Below, in pieces: positions 19,713 through 28,846 of a stretch of DNA of 64,000 bases. The stretch lies in the NCBI GenBank assembly GCA_005503055.1, contig SCOX01000005.1, positions 186,001 through 250,000 of the forward strand, in the 5' to 3' direction. Position numbers and translations under genes: made by a program. Positions within the stretch are counted from its first letter, which is position 1; each line of letters starts with the position of its first letter. The stretch is from Lysobacteraceae bacterium P. GTDB taxonomy: Bacteria > Pseudomonadota > Gammaproteobacteria > Xanthomonadales > Xanthomonadaceae. The notes beneath the pieces were generated by a model that saw only the letters and a program-made list of their open reading frames with translations, ran no database searches and was not told where the DNA came from.

Positions 19713-20843
19713 ATGAGCGACCACCATCAGGACACGGGCATCGACCGCTTCCGTCTTGCGATGGATGCGTCCGGCGTCGGCATGGCGATCGTCGACCTGC
19801 AGGGCCGTTGGCTTGAGGTCAATCCGGCTTTCGAACGCATGTTCGGATACAGCTCGAAGGAAGTGGTCGGCACGCCCGCCGCCTCGTTGACCCACCCCGA
19901 CGACATCGCGATGAGCCTGAGCTACCTGCGCGGCCTGGTGGACGGCAGTATCCCCGTGCTCGATGCGCAGAAGCGATACATGCACCGCAACGGCGACACC
20001 GTCTGGGCGCACGTCAACGTGTCGGTGATGCGCGACGAAGGTGCACGGCCGCTGTTCCTGCTGGTGCAACTGCGCGACATCAGCGAGCAGCACGCCGCGG
20101 AGCGGGCGCTGCAGTCGCGCGCCGATGCGGAATATGCCGGTCGTTACGCCGCCAACCACCAGTTGCAACTGTTCGCCGACGCGGTCGCACACGACTTGCG
20201 CGCGCCGCTACGCTCGATCGAGAGCTTCTCCGCCCTGCTGGCCGACCGCGCCGCCGATCGTCTTGACGACACGGATCGCGACTACCTCTCGCGCATTCGC
20301 GCGGCGGCCTCGCGCATGAGCGGCCTGCTCAGCGCGCTCAACGAGCTGTCCTACGTCACGCGTACGGATCTGAAGGCCGCCGACGTGGACCTGAGCCTGC
20401 TCGCCGACTGGGTCGGCGCCGAGCTGCGCGACGCCGAGCCCCAACGCCGCGCGGAGATAGACGTACAGCCCAGCCTGCACGCCTGGGGCGACGAGCGCCT
20501 GCTCAAGCTGCTGCTGACGCAGTTGATGGGGAACGCCTGGAAGTTCTCGCGCGAACGCGAACCCATCCGCATTCACGTCACCGGCCGCAGCGAGGGTGAT
20601 ACCGTGCGCGTCGAGATCCGTGACGAAGGCATCGGTTTCGACATGCGTTACGCGCACAAGCTGTTCGAGCCATTCCAACGACTGCACGGACCCGACCAAG
20701 GGGGTGGTCACGGTCTGGGCCTGGCGATCGTTCGACGCATCGCCGAACGCCATCACGGCAGAGTCCGCGCCGATTCCGCTCCGGAATCGGGTGCGACATT
20801 TACCCTCGAACTGCCGGCCCTGGCGGCGGAGGAGCGTGCCTGA
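19713..20843 (+). CDS. PAS-domain sensor histidine kinase
   Basis: This 376-residue, apparently soluble kinase has an N-terminal PAS domain with its PAC tail (about residues 8-130). A HisKA domain with the phospho-accepting His in AVAHDLRAPLRSIESF (about residue 160) follows. The C-terminal ATPase domain shows the N box QLMGNAWKFSRE and the G boxes DEGIGFDMRYA and GGGHGLGLAIVRRI. The style resembles bacteriophytochrome-type kinases without the chromophore domains. Its stop overlaps the start of a single-domain response regulator (TGATG), so the two form a cognate pair. Confidence 0.9.
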   Translation: MSDHHQDTGIDRFRLAMDASGVGMAIVDLQGRWLEVNPAFERMFGYSSKEVVGTPAASLTHPDDIAMSLSYLRGLVDGSIPVLDAQKRYMHRNGDTVWAHVNVSVMRDEGARPLFLLVQLRDISEQHAAERALQSRADAEYAGRYAANHQLQLFADAVAHDLRAPLRSIESFSALLADRAADRLDDTDRDYLSRIRAAASRMSGLLSALNELSYVTRTDLKAADVDLSLLADWVGAELRDAEPQRRAEIDVQPSLHAWGDERLLKLLLTQLMGNAWKFSREREPIRIHVTGRSEGDTVRVEIRDEGIGFDMRYAHKLFEPFQRLHGPDQGGGHGLGLAIVRRIAERHHGRVRADSAPESGATFTLELPALAAEERA

Positions 20844-21277
20844 TGCACAAGGAAATCCTGCTGGTCGAGGACAACCCGGACGATGTCGAGCTCACGCGCA
20901 TCGCCTTCGACGAGGCGAAGATCGCCAATCGGCTGGTCATCGTGAACGACGGCGCCGAAGCGCTCGACTACCTGTTCGCGCGCGGAAAGTATTCCGACCG
21001 CGATCCGGAAGATCTGCCCTCGATCATGCTGCTGGACCTCAACCTGCCCAAGGTGGACGGCCGCGAAGTGCTGCAGGCCGTGCGTGCCAACGAAGCCACG
21101 CGGACATTGCCCGTGGTCGTCCTCACCACCAGCGCCGAGCCCTTCGACGTCGAGGCGAGCTACGCGCTGGGCGTGAACAGCTACATCCAGAAGCCGGTGG
21201 ATTTCGAGCAGTTCGTGTGGGCGGTGAAGCAGGTCGGCCTCTACTGGCTCGTGTTGAACCATCCGCGTCACGTCTGA
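20843..21277 (+). CDS. Single-domain response regulator (Rcp1-like)
   Basis: This 144-residue receiver domain has no output domain. The acidic pocket is in LLVEDNPDDVELT, the phospho-acceptor is Asp65 in MLLDLNLPKVDG, and the conserved Thr and Lys are in VVLTTSAE and YIQKPVDFEQF. These features match Rcp1-type regulators found beside phytochrome-like kinases. The start codon overlaps the kinase stop codon by one base. Output is probably through protein interaction. Confidence 0.9.
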   Translation: MHKEILLVEDNPDDVELTRIAFDEAKIANRLVIVNDGAEALDYLFARGKYSDRDPEDLPSIMLLDLNLPKVDGREVLQAVRANEATRTLPVVVLTTSAEPFDVEASYALGVNSYIQKPVDFEQFVWAVKQVGLYWLVLNHPRHV

Positions 21278-21325
21278 GGACGGCCGCCAGCCGGCAAGGA
21301 TCGCGCGGCCTGGCGAAGGCTTCGC

Positions 21326-22048
21326 CTAGCCCGTGCCGAACAATCGCTCCGCACGCTGGAACAGGATCCAGCTCGTCGCGATGAACTTGTCGGCGCCCTG
21401 TGGTCGATTGCCGCGGTGCGTATGGGTGAACGCCGCCGGCGCGATCAGCAGGGAACCTGCGCGCGGCGCGATCTTGCGCCGCTGGTAGAGAAACTCCGTC
21501 TCGCCCGCTTCGAAGCCGTCGTTGAGGTAGATCGTCCACAGCAGGTGGCGGTGCAGGGTTTCGGCGTTGGCATCGCGCGGGTACAGCTCGCAGTGCCAGT
21601 ACGGATACCCGCCGCGATTGGCCGTGTACCGCTGCAGGTTGATCGACCCTGGCCGCAGCACCGTCTGCACGACGGGCGTGAGCGCGTCGTCGTCCATCGC
21701 GGCGAGCCGTTCGGCGGTCAGGCGATGTCGGGCGTCGCCCTCCCCCGGTACCTCGAGCATGACCGGAGCGATGAGTGTGTGCGGGTAGCGACGCAGGTAC
21801 GCGACCAGACCCTTGAACACCACGCGATGGAGCAGGTCGACCTCTTCGCGCCACTCGTCGCGGCCGGTGATGGTGAGATCGCGACTGTCCTTCAGTTCCG
21901 GAAGCACGCCGCCGCCGATGCGGCCCGGCACCGTGTCGCCGCTTGCGGAAAAGCGCTCGACCAGTCGCGCGCATTGCCCGCGATCGAGCGCGTCGTCGAA
22001 GACTTCGATGAAATCCGCCGCAGCGGCGTCAGCGTCCTGGCGGTGCAT
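21326..22048 (-). CDS. 2OG-Fe(II) oxygenase family protein
   Basis: This 240-residue protein resembles the prolyl 4-hydroxylase/PKHD branch of 2-oxoglutarate and iron dependent oxygenases. The double-stranded beta-helix shows YWHCELYPRDANAETLHRHL with HxE as candidate iron ligands. LLIAPAAFTHTHRGN follows, with the distal His and the 2OG-binding Arg. The N-terminus MHRQDADAAAADFIEVFDDA starts at 22048. The substrate is unknown. It lies between the Rcp1-like regulator and the sigma-54 activator, both separately oriented or spaced. Confidence 0.8.
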   Translation of the reverse strand: MHRQDADAAAADFIEVFDDALDRGQCARLVERFSASGDTVPGRIGGGVLPELKDSRDLTITGRDEWREEVDLLHRVVFKGLVAYLRRYPHTLIAPVMLEVPGEGDARHRLTAERLAAMDDDALTPVVQTVLRPGSINLQRYTANRGGYPYWHCELYPRDANAETLHRHLLWTIYLNDGFEAGETEFLYQRRKIAPRAGSLLIAPAAFTHTHRGNRPQGADKFIATSWILFQRAERLFGTG

Positions 22049-22119
22049 GCGCGAAACGATAAGCGGCGATGAGCCATCCTCGCACGACCCGCGTGCGAAG
22101 CAAATGCACCGGTATCCCG

Positions 22120-23535
22120 TTACGCGACGTGGATGGTGCCCGGCGCTACCGGCTCGTGCGCGCGCAAGCCGTGGCGCAGCATCAGGCGGTACAGGGTCAC
22201 GCGCGATACACCCAGCTCGCGCGCCACGTCCACCAGGCGCCCGCGGTTGCGATGCAGCGAACGTTCGATGGCCGCGCGGGTGGCGGAGTCGCGCACCTCG
22301 TCCAGCGTTGGCGGCGGCGTGGTCAGCGAGCTTTCGATGTGCAGATCGGCGGCGGTGATGAGGCGGCCTTCGGCCATCACCACCGCCTGGCGCACGCGGT
22401 TGATCAACTCGCGCACGTTGCCCGGCCAGGTGTGCGTATGCAGCGCCTGTCGCGCGCACGGCGCGAAGCCCTTGAGCGTGCGATGGCCTTCCTGCGAATA
22501 GCGCTGGAGCGAGTACTCGGCCAGGCGGTCGATGTCGCTGCCGCGTTCGCGCAGCGGCGGCTGTTGCAGGCGCAACACGCACAAGCGGTGGTAGAGGTCG
22601 GCGCGGAAGCGTCCTTCGGCCACGGCGCGGTCGAGGTCGTGATGCGTGGCGGAAATGATGCGCACGTCGATCGAAATCTGCTCGTGCCCGCCGAGGCGTT
22701 CGATGCTTCCCTGCTGCAGGAAGCGCAGCAGCGAGGCTTGGCTCTCCAATGGCAGGTCGCCGATCTCGTCGAGCAGCAGCGTGCCGCCATTGGCCATCTC
22801 GATCCGTCCGAGCTTGCGTTGCTGCGCGCCCGTAAACGCACCGCGCTCGTAGCCGAACAGTTCGGACTGGATCAGGGTGTGCGGGATCGCGCCGCAGTTG
22901 ATCGCCACGAATGGATGCGCATGCCGGCGTGAATGCCGGTGCACCGCCATCGCCGCCAGTTCCTTGCCGGTACCGGTTTCGCCCGCGATGAACACCGGCG
23001 CTTCCGTCAGCGCCGCCTTGCGCAGCGTGCGGCACAGGGTGCGCATCGCCGGGCTCTCGCCGATCATGCCGTCGAAGCCGGCCTCGCTGGTCGTTTCGCC
23101 GCGCTCGCAGGCGAGGGTGGCCATGCCGTGCGCATGACCGATCACCGTGTTGAGCACGGACTCCGGACACGGCAGCGTCAGGTAGTCGTAGCAATAGTCG
23201 CGGATGAGGTCGCGCACCGGCGATTCGTCGAGCTGGCGCGCGTCGATGCCCGCCACCCAGCCGACGTTTCCGGCCGACAGCGCCGTGCCGAACTCGGCCA
23301 GGTCCTGTTGCGTGAACCCTTCGCGCAAGTCCAGCAATGCCGCGTGCGGTTTGCGCGCGTCGCCGTGCAGGATGCGCAGAACGCTGCGCGCATCGGGCGC
23401 GCGACGCAGGTTCCAGCCCATTTGCTGCAGGCCGCCCAGCGCCAGCACGCGGCCGGCGCCACCGCGGGTCACGTAAATCAGTTCGCGGCTGTCGGGTTGA
23501 GCCGCTTCGGATTCCAGCATTCCGTCCATCGGCAT
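22120..23535 (-). CDS. Sigma-54-dependent transcriptional activator (VpsR-like)
   Basis: This 471-residue regulator has three parts. An N-terminal receiver-like domain (about 15-140) lacks the full acidic pocket but keeps ALLDLRE. The AAA+ sigma-54 interaction domain has Walker A GETGTGKE near residue 184, GAFTGA near 230 and Walker B GGTLLLDEIGDLP. The C-terminal Fis-type helix-turn-helix contains GRLVDVARELGVSRVTLYRL. A degenerate receiver plus AAA+ domain is the VpsR/FleQ-like pattern, often tied to c-di-GMP. No -24/-12 promoter was recognised nearby. Confidence 0.88.
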   Translation of the reverse strand: MPMDGMLESEAAQPDSRELIYVTRGGAGRVLALGGLQQMGWNLRRAPDARSVLRILHGDARKPHAALLDLREGFTQQDLAEFGTALSAGNVGWVAGIDARQLDESPVRDLIRDYCYDYLTLPCPESVLNTVIGHAHGMATLACERGETTSEAGFDGMIGESPAMRTLCRTLRKAALTEAPVFIAGETGTGKELAAMAVHRHSRRHAHPFVAINCGAIPHTLIQSELFGYERGAFTGAQQRKLGRIEMANGGTLLLDEIGDLPLESQASLLRFLQQGSIERLGGHEQISIDVRIISATHHDLDRAVAEGRFRADLYHRLCVLRLQQPPLRERGSDIDRLAEYSLQRYSQEGHRTLKGFAPCARQALHTHTWPGNVRELINRVRQAVVMAEGRLITAADLHIESSLTTPPPTLDEVRDSATRAAIERSLHRNRGRLVDVARELGVSRVTLYRLMLRHGLRAHEPVAPGTIHVA

Positions 23536-23700
23536 GTCATGCCTGGCGTAGGTTCGGGGGCAACCGATGCTGCCACTGCGGCAAGTTACGCAGTGTATTC
23601 AACGGACCGTTCGACGATGAGCGGTCATAAACGACGCGTCGTGAAGCTGAATCGGCTTTCGGGCACGCGACATGAAGCGCGCCAATGCGATTCACGTTCG

Positions 23701-23730
23701 TGAGTGGCGCACGCTAACGTGCGCCACTCA
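23701..23730 (-). terminator. Hairpin terminator downstream of fbp
   Basis: TGAGTGGCGCACG and CGTGCGCCACTCA form a perfect 13-bp inverted repeat with a 4-base loop, 22 bases past the fbp stop on the minus strand. There is no T-run. Confidence 0.65.
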
Positions 23731-23751
23731 TTCAAACGCAATGCGATGCGC

Positions 23752-24840
23752 CTACGCGGACGCGTCGTGCTCGGCGTGATAACGCTCGGCCGCTTCGACT
23801 TCACTGCGCGAACCCAGGAAAACCGGCACGCGCTGGTGCAATCCGGTCGGCTGCACTTCGAGCATGCGCTGGCGGCCCGTGCTGGCTGCGCCGCCGGCCT
23901 GTTCGACCAGCAGCGACATAGGATTGGCCTCGTACATCAGTCGCAGCTTGCCGCCCTTCGCCGCGCATTTGCTGTCGAGCGGATAGCTGAAGATGCCGCC
24001 GCGCGTGAGGATGCGATGCACGTCGGCGACCATCGAAGCGACCCAGCGCATGTTGAAGTCCTTGCCGCGCGGGCCCTGGCTGCCTGCAAGCAGGTCGCCG
24101 ACATAAGCCTGCATCGGCGCTTCCCAGAAGCGCTGGTTCGACATGTTGACCGCGAATTCCTTCGTCTCGGCCGGGATCCGCATGCCGCGCGTGGTCATCA
24201 CGAAGCTGCCGATCTCGCGATCCAGCGTGAACGCATGCGTGCCGTTGCCGACGGTGAGCACCAGCATCGTGCTCGGGCCATAGGTGCAATAGCCCGCCGC
24301 GACCTGGGCGGTGCCCGGCTGCAGGAAGTGCTCGTCCTGCGCGTGCGTGCCGCCGTCGGGCGCGCGCAGCACGGAGAAGATGGTGCCGACGGAGATGTTC
24401 ACGTCGATGTTCGAGCTGCCGTCGAGGGGATCGAACAGCAGCAGGTAGTTGCCGCGCGGGTACGCGTCGGGAATCGGCTGCGAGGTGTCCATCTCCTCCG
24501 ACGCCAGGCCGGCGAGGTGGCCGCCCCAGGCATTGGCTTCCAGCAGGATCTCGTTGGACAGCACGTCCAGCTTCTTCTGAGCTTCGCCCTGGATGTTGAT
24601 CGAGGCTTCGTCGCCGGTGCCCGCGTCGCCGAGCACGCCGCCGAGCGCGCCCTTGCCGACGGCGATGGAGATGGTCTTGCACGCGCGCGCCACGACTTCG
24701 ATCAGCAGGCGCAGGTCGGCGTTGATGCGACCGGCGCGCTGCTCCTCGATGAGGTAGCGGGTGAGGGAAATCGACTGCGACCCGGCAGTGATCGGCATGT
24801 TGGTCATGGGCGGCGGCACGGTGTTGAACGGGGCCGCCAT
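23752..24840 (-). CDS. fbp: Class I fructose-1,6-bisphosphatase
   Basis: This enzyme (362 residues) hydrolyses fructose 1,6-bisphosphate to fructose 6-phosphate, the committed step of gluconeogenesis. Metal- and substrate-binding residues are in [16 protein letters not shown]. The family stretches [23 protein letters not shown]-like [18 protein letters not shown] and [15 protein letters not shown] are present. In-frame ATGs a few codons in ([12 protein letters not shown]) could be the true start, since the first 20 residues are not conserved in the family. It lies 12 bases after the MBL-fold gene, probably in one operon with it. Confidence 0.95.
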   Translation of the reverse strand: MAAPFNTVPPPMTNMPITAGSQSISLTRYLIEEQRAGRINADLRLLIEVVARACKTISIAVGKGALGGVLGDAGTGDEASINIQGEAQKKLDVLSNEILLEANAWGGHLAGLASEEMDTSQPIPDAYPRGNYLLLFDPLDGSSNIDVNISVGTIFSVLRAPDGGTHAQDEHFLQPGTAQVAAGYCTYGPSTMLVLTVGNGTHAFTLDREIGSFVMTTRGMRIPAETKEFAVNMSNQRFWEAPMQAYVGDLLAGSQGPRGKDFNMRWVASMVADVHRILTRGGIFSYPLDSKCAAKGGKLRLMYEANPMSLLVEQAGGAASTGRQRMLEVQPTGLHQRVPVFLGSRSEVEAAERYHAEHDASA

Positions 24841-24852
24841 TGTCGCCGATGA

Positions 24853-25914
24853 CTACTTTGCTGGCAGCCACCACGCGCGTTCGGCCGGTGGATTGCGAAT
24901 GTCCACCGCCTCACCGAATCCGGGCGTTGTCAGCGTCACGCCGCGCTGTCGCGCGTTCTCGCTCACGCGTGTAAACGGTTCCTGCCAACCATGCAGGGCC
25001 AGGTCGAAGGTGCCGTTGTGCATGGGGAGCAGGCGCTGCCCGCGCAGGTCCAGGTGCGCCTGCACCGTTTCCTCCGGCTGCATGTGCACGCCGCTCCACA
25101 TCGCGTCGTAGGCGCCGCATTCGATCAGGGTGAGGTCGAACGGCCCCAGTCGCTCGCCGATCGTCCGGAAGCCGTCGAAATAACCGCTGTCGCCGCTGAA
25201 GAACATGCGCAGGCCGTCGGCCTGGACCACCCACGAAGCCCACAGCGTCGGATTCTTCGAGAACAATCCGCGGCCGGAGAAGTGCTGCGCGGGCGTGGCG
25301 ACCAGGCGTACTGCGCCGATGCGCGTCTCCTGCCACCAGTCCAGCTGCTGCACCTTGGCCGCATCCACGCCCCATTCCACGAGCAGGTCGCCCACGCCAA
25401 GCGGGGTGATGAAGTGCCGCGTCTTCGCGGCCAATGCGAGTACGGCCGCGCGGTCGAGGTGGTCGTAGTGGTCGTGCGAGAGGATCACGCCCTCGATCGG
25501 CGGCAGCTGTTCCAGCGAAATCGGCGGCGCGTGGAAGCGTCGCGGCCCGGCCCACTGCACGGGAGACGCGCGTTCGGCGAACACCGGGTCGGTCAACCAG
25601 AAGCCGCCGGAGAGCTTGAGCAGCATCGTCGAATGGCCGAGCCGGAACAGTGAGCCGTCGGGAGCGGCCAGCAGCTGCGCGCGTGTCAACGGATGCACCG
25701 GCGGTGGCGACTCGGGCCGCGCGTCTTCGGGCTTGTCGAACATGAAACGCCACAGCATTCGCGGCATCTGGCCCAGACCCGCCTGTCGGGGCGCGACCGG
25801 ATTGTGGAAGCCGCCGTCGCGGAACTGAGGCGAGGTGGCGTATGGCGATGTCGTGGAACAGGAGGCGAGCAATCCGGTGGTCATCAGCGCAATCAGCAGG
25901 GGAAGGCGCGGCAC
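24853..25914 (-). CDS. MBL-fold metallohydrolase lipoprotein (NAPE-PLD/UlaG-like)
   Basis: This 353-residue protein has a lipoprotein signal peptide (MPRLPLLIALMTTGLLASCS, lipobox LASC) and a beta-lactamase-fold domain. The metal motif SHDHYDHLD is near residue 146. The further ligands lie in ATPAQHFSGRG, FFSGDSGYFDGF and LPMHNGTFDLALHGW. The arrangement resembles N-acylphosphatidylethanolamine phospholipase D-like hydrolases, but the substrate cannot be told. It lies upstream of fbp on the same strand. Confidence 0.87.
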   Translation of the reverse strand: MPRLPLLIALMTTGLLASCSTTSPYATSPQFRDGGFHNPVAPRQAGLGQMPRMLWRFMFDKPEDARPESPPPVHPLTRAQLLAAPDGSLFRLGHSTMLLKLSGGFWLTDPVFAERASPVQWAGPRRFHAPPISLEQLPPIEGVILSHDHYDHLDRAAVLALAAKTRHFITPLGVGDLLVEWGVDAAKVQQLDWWQETRIGAVRLVATPAQHFSGRGLFSKNPTLWASWVVQADGLRMFFSGDSGYFDGFRTIGERLGPFDLTLIECGAYDAMWSGVHMQPEETVQAHLDLRGQRLLPMHNGTFDLALHGWQEPFTRVSENARQRGVTLTTPGFGEAVDIRNPPAERAWWLPAK

Positions 25915-25923
25915 GGCGCGCGA

Positions 25924-26406
25924 TCAGGCAAAGGAGAGGACGTGGCGCACACCGTCCTGGCGCACGTCGAACGCATCGAAGCGCGAACCGCCGTCGCGTG
26001 GGCCGTGCCATTGCAACTGCACGCAACCCAGGCGACGCGCCATCGCGCGGACCTGGTCGAACAGCGCGCCGCCGGCGTCGTGCGCCCATTCGTCACGCGC
26101 ATGCAGCACGTCGAGATGGAGGCAGTAGCCACGCGCGCGCAGCGAGAAGCCGACGGTCGCCACGGCGTGGCCAACGGCTTCATCGCCGACGAACGCCAGC
26201 CACGCCCACGCGCGCACCGGTGCTTCGAACAGCGCTTCGTTGAACTCAAGCAGGTCCGTCCACGCCGTCGCGACGTCCCCTGAGGCGCGTGCATGTGCCT
26301 GCGCCAGGCGCAGCAGCGTCTGCGCATCCTCCGGCCCGACCGGGCGCACCGAGACGGGCGAGACGGCCGGCGCGGGCATGCGGAACAGCAGGGACGTGGC
26401 GGTCAT
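25924..26406 (-). CDS. GNAT-like acetyltransferase
   Basis: This 160-residue protein looks like a GCN5-related N-acetyltransferase. It has the N-terminal SVRPVGPEDAQTLLRLAQAH, a central FVGDEAVGHAVATVGFS strand pair, and the acetyl-CoA-binding region LHLDVLHARDEWAHDAGGALF, which substitutes for the usual RxxGxG/A. The signature is imperfect, so the function is tentative. The ATG at 26406 is preferred over a GTG at 26475. It ends 10 bases before the MBL-fold gene and probably heads that operon. Confidence 0.65.
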   Translation of the reverse strand: MTATSLLFRMPAPAVSPVSVRPVGPEDAQTLLRLAQAHARASGDVATAWTDLLEFNEALFEAPVRAWAWLAFVGDEAVGHAVATVGFSLRARGYCLHLDVLHARDEWAHDAGGALFDQVRAMARRLGCVQLQWHGPRDGGSRFDAFDVRQDGVRHVLSFA

Positions 26407-26507
26407 GAAATCACCGGAAGGGGAAGCGACCGGGGCCGCATCGCGCTCCGGGGTTGCCGGTACGATGCGGAGCACGGCGCATGGGAGGCACAGACTGCGC
26501 GCCGGCC

Positions 26508-26524
26508 TTTAAGAACTTTTTAAA
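26508..26524 (+). promoter_or_regulatory. PmrA/QseB-like direct-repeat operator
   Basis: TTTAAG-AACTT-TTTAAA is a direct hexamer repeat with a 5-bp spacer, the arrangement bound by PmrA/QseB-type OmpR-family regulators (consensus type CTTAAT-N5-CTTAAT). It lies 45 bases before the response-regulator ATG and suggests autoregulation. It also sits between that gene and the divergent acetyltransferase gene. Confidence 0.6.
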
Positions 26525-26568
26525 CGCGCCCGGCGACACTGGCCCTCTGCACGACCGACGGAACCCCG

Positions 26569-27237
26569 ATGAACCTGCTGCTGGTGGAAGACGACACGAT
26601 GCTCGCCGAGGCGCTGTGCGCCGGCTTGCGCGCGCACGGCTTCCGCGTGGACACCGCCGGCGATGCGGCGCTGGCGCGCACCGCGCTGGTCGATCACGAC
26701 TACGACGCCGTCCTGCTCGACCTCGGCCTGCCCGGCAGTTCCGGCCTGAGCGTGCTGTCCTACCTGCGCGGGCGCTACGACGCCACTCCGGTCATCATCC
26801 TCACCGCGCGCGACAAGCTCAGCGACCGCATCGCCGGCCTCGACGCCGGCGCCGACGACTACATCGTCAAGCCGTTCCAGCCGGACGAACTGTTCGCCCG
26901 TCTGCGCGCGGTGATGCGCCGCACCCATGGTCGCGTGTCGCCGGTGCTGAGCTTCAACGGTGTCGTGCTCGACCCCGCGCGGCGCGAAGTCACGCGCGAC
27001 GGCACGGCCGTGGCGTTGAGCGCGCACGAATTCCGCACGCTGCTGTTGCTGATGGAACGCCAGGGCCGCGTGGTCACGCGCGAGCAGCTGGAAGAAGCGG
27101 TGTACGGCAGCTCGGGCACCATCGAGAGCAACACCATCGCCGTCTATGTGCACCAGCTGCGGCGCAAGCTCGGCGAACAGCTCATCGTCACCGTGCACGG
27201 CCAGGGCTATCGCATCAACAGCGGGGCATCGTCGTGA
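26569..27237 (+). CDS. OmpR-family response regulator (PmrA/QseB-like)
   Basis: This 222-residue regulator has a receiver domain (1-115) with acidic residues in LLVEDDTMLAEAL, phospho-acceptor Asp51 in VLLDLGLPG and Lys in VKPFQPDEL. A winged-helix DNA-binding domain (about 125-220) follows, with ESNTIAVYVHQLRRKLG as recognition region and VHGQGYRI as the wing. The subfamily is close to PmrA/QseB. Its last codons overlap the kinase start (GTGA), so the two are cotranscribed. A matching direct repeat lies upstream. Confidence 0.92.
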   Translation: MNLLLVEDDTMLAEALCAGLRAHGFRVDTAGDAALARTALVDHDYDAVLLDLGLPGSSGLSVLSYLRGRYDATPVIILTARDKLSDRIAGLDAGADDYIVKPFQPDELFARLRAVMRRTHGRVSPVLSFNGVVLDPARREVTRDGTAVALSAHEFRTLLLLMERQGRVVTREQLEEAVYGSSGTIESNTIAVYVHQLRRKLGEQLIVTVHGQGYRINSGASS

Positions 27238-28598
27238 AGACGCGCTCACTGCGCTGGCGACTGACCTGGGTGTCGGTGAAGTGCGTGCTGGTCGCGTGGC
27301 TGGTCTGGCTGGGCTGCCAGGCATGGCAGCTGTCGCGCGCGCACTATGGATTCTGGGACGAGTCCCAGCGTGAGGTCGCCTCGCAGATCCTGGAATCGAT
27401 GCCCGACGGCTTGGATCGCCTTGCTGCGCGCGAACGGCCCGCGCTGCCCGCAGGTCAGCGCGACCACAAGATGAGCTGGCAGGTCTGGGTGAAGGGCAAG
27501 AACGTCGTCTATTCGATCGCCGCACCGGACGAGCCGCTCAAGCCCGATTTCCGCGACGGCTTCGCGCGCCGCAAGATCGCCGGCGAGGTCTGGCACGTGT
27601 ACAGCCTCACCGATGCACGCCGTGGCCTCACCGTGCAGGTGGGGCGTTCGAAGGAAATGATCGCCAACGAAGTGGCGCGCTGGATCGGCCTGAGTCTGCT
27701 GGCGGCCGGGCTCATTTTCGTGCTCTTCGTGTTGACGGTATGGGTGGTGATCGGGCGTTCGCTGCGCCCGGTCGCGGCCTTGCGCGATTCGTTGCGCGCG
27801 CGGCCGCCGCTGGACCTCACACCGCTGCAGGCACCGGGCATCCCGACCGAATTCAGCCCGCTGGTCGACGCCTTCAACGATCAGCTCACGCGCGTGGACC
27901 AGGCCGTGCAGAACGAGCGCCGCTTCATCGCCGACGCCGCGCACGAGCTGCGCACGCCCCTGGCGGTGCTGAGCGCGCATGCCGACCTCGCCCGCCGCGC
28001 TGCGACGGAGGAAGAGCGCGACACCGCGCTGCGCCGGCTGAGCGCAGGCGTGGCACGTGCGGCACGATTGTCCGAACAGCTGCTCGACCTGGCCCGGATC
28101 GATGCCGAGACCGCCACGCCCGCGCTCGCGTCGCTGGACCTGGCGCCATTGCTGGTGCTGGTCGTGCGGGACTTCGAAACGCTGGCACGTGAGCGCCAAC
28201 AGCGCATCAGCCTGCGCACCGAGGACGGACGCATCCGCGGCGACGTGGATCAACTCGGCATCCTGATCCGCAACCTGATCGACAACGCGGTGCGCTACGC
28301 AGGCGAAGGCGGTCACATAGAAGTGATCTGCCGACGCGACGTCCGCGACGGCGTCGGCGGCATCGCCCTGTGCGTGGCCGACGACGGACCGGGCGTGGCC
28401 ATGAGCGAGCGCGAGAGCATCTTCCATCGCTTCTACCGCGCCAACGGCGGCTCGAACGGTCCGTTGAGGAGCAGCGGCAGCGGCATCGGCCTGTCCCTGG
28501 TCGCGCGCATCGCACGGACCCATCATGCGACGATCCATGTCGAGGACGGCCTCGACGGCAAGGGCCTGGCGGTCACGGTGTTCTTCCCCGCGGCCTGA
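27234..28598 (+). CDS. Two-component sensor histidine kinase (QseC/PmrB-like)
   Basis: This 454-residue membrane kinase starts at a GTG that overlaps the regulator's stop. It has a first transmembrane helix (about 12-30), a periplasmic loop of roughly 110 residues, a second helix (about 145-170) and a HAMP-like linker. HisKA contains DAAHELRTPLAVLSAHADLA with the phospho-His near residue 239. The HATPase domain has LIDNAVRYAGEG, VADDGPGV and GSGIGLSLVARI. The periplasmic domain is only modestly acidic, so the signal cannot be inferred. Confidence 0.92.
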   Translation: MKTRSLRWRLTWVSVKCVLVAWLVWLGCQAWQLSRAHYGFWDESQREVASQILESMPDGLDRLAARERPALPAGQRDHKMSWQVWVKGKNVVYSIAAPDEPLKPDFRDGFARRKIAGEVWHVYSLTDARRGLTVQVGRSKEMIANEVARWIGLSLLAAGLIFVLFVLTVWVVIGRSLRPVAALRDSLRARPPLDLTPLQAPGIPTEFSPLVDAFNDQLTRVDQAVQNERRFIADAAHELRTPLAVLSAHADLARRAATEEERDTALRRLSAGVARAARLSEQLLDLARIDAETATPALASLDLAPLLVLVVRDFETLARERQQRISLRTEDGRIRGDVDQLGILIRNLIDNAVRYAGEGGHIEVICRRDVRDGVGGIALCVADDGPGVAMSERESIFHRFYRANGGSNGPLRSSGSGIGLSLVARIARTHHATIHVEDGLDGKGLAVTVFFPAA

Positions 28599-28619
28599 GC
28601 GCCCCGTCCATCGAGCATC

Positions 28620-28645
28620 GCTGCTGACAGGACCCTGTCAGCAGC
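28620..28645 (+). terminator. Hairpin terminator after the two-component operon
   Basis: GCTGCTGACAGG and CCTGTCAGCAGC form a perfect 12-bp inverted repeat with a 2-base gap, 22 bases past the kinase stop. No T-run follows. Confidence 0.55.
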
Positions 28646-28846
28646 GCCCGGCCATCCTGCTCAGCGTGCACTCGGCACGCCTGTACGGAACTGGCCATGC
28701 GCAACGCCCTCGATGCCGTCCTCGAACCCGCCTGGCGCCGTCAGCGGCGGTTGTTCCTGCAACTGGCCGCGATGGCGCAGACGGCATGGCTCGCGCCGCT
28801 TCGCGCCACCGCGCGCACCCTCCGATCCACCGGAAAACCACCCGAG

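Noticed and set aside
21326-23194. A 622-codon frame spanning the oxygenase and antisense-shifted part of the sigma-54 activator
   Set aside because: Only the last 240 codons have a real fold (2OG-Fe(II) oxygenase); the rest is a frame shadow of the sigma-54 activator gene.
23536-23700. Sigma-54 promoter near the VpsR-like activator
   Set aside because: No TGGCAC-N5-TTGCA-like -24/-12 pair could be found in the intergenic region.
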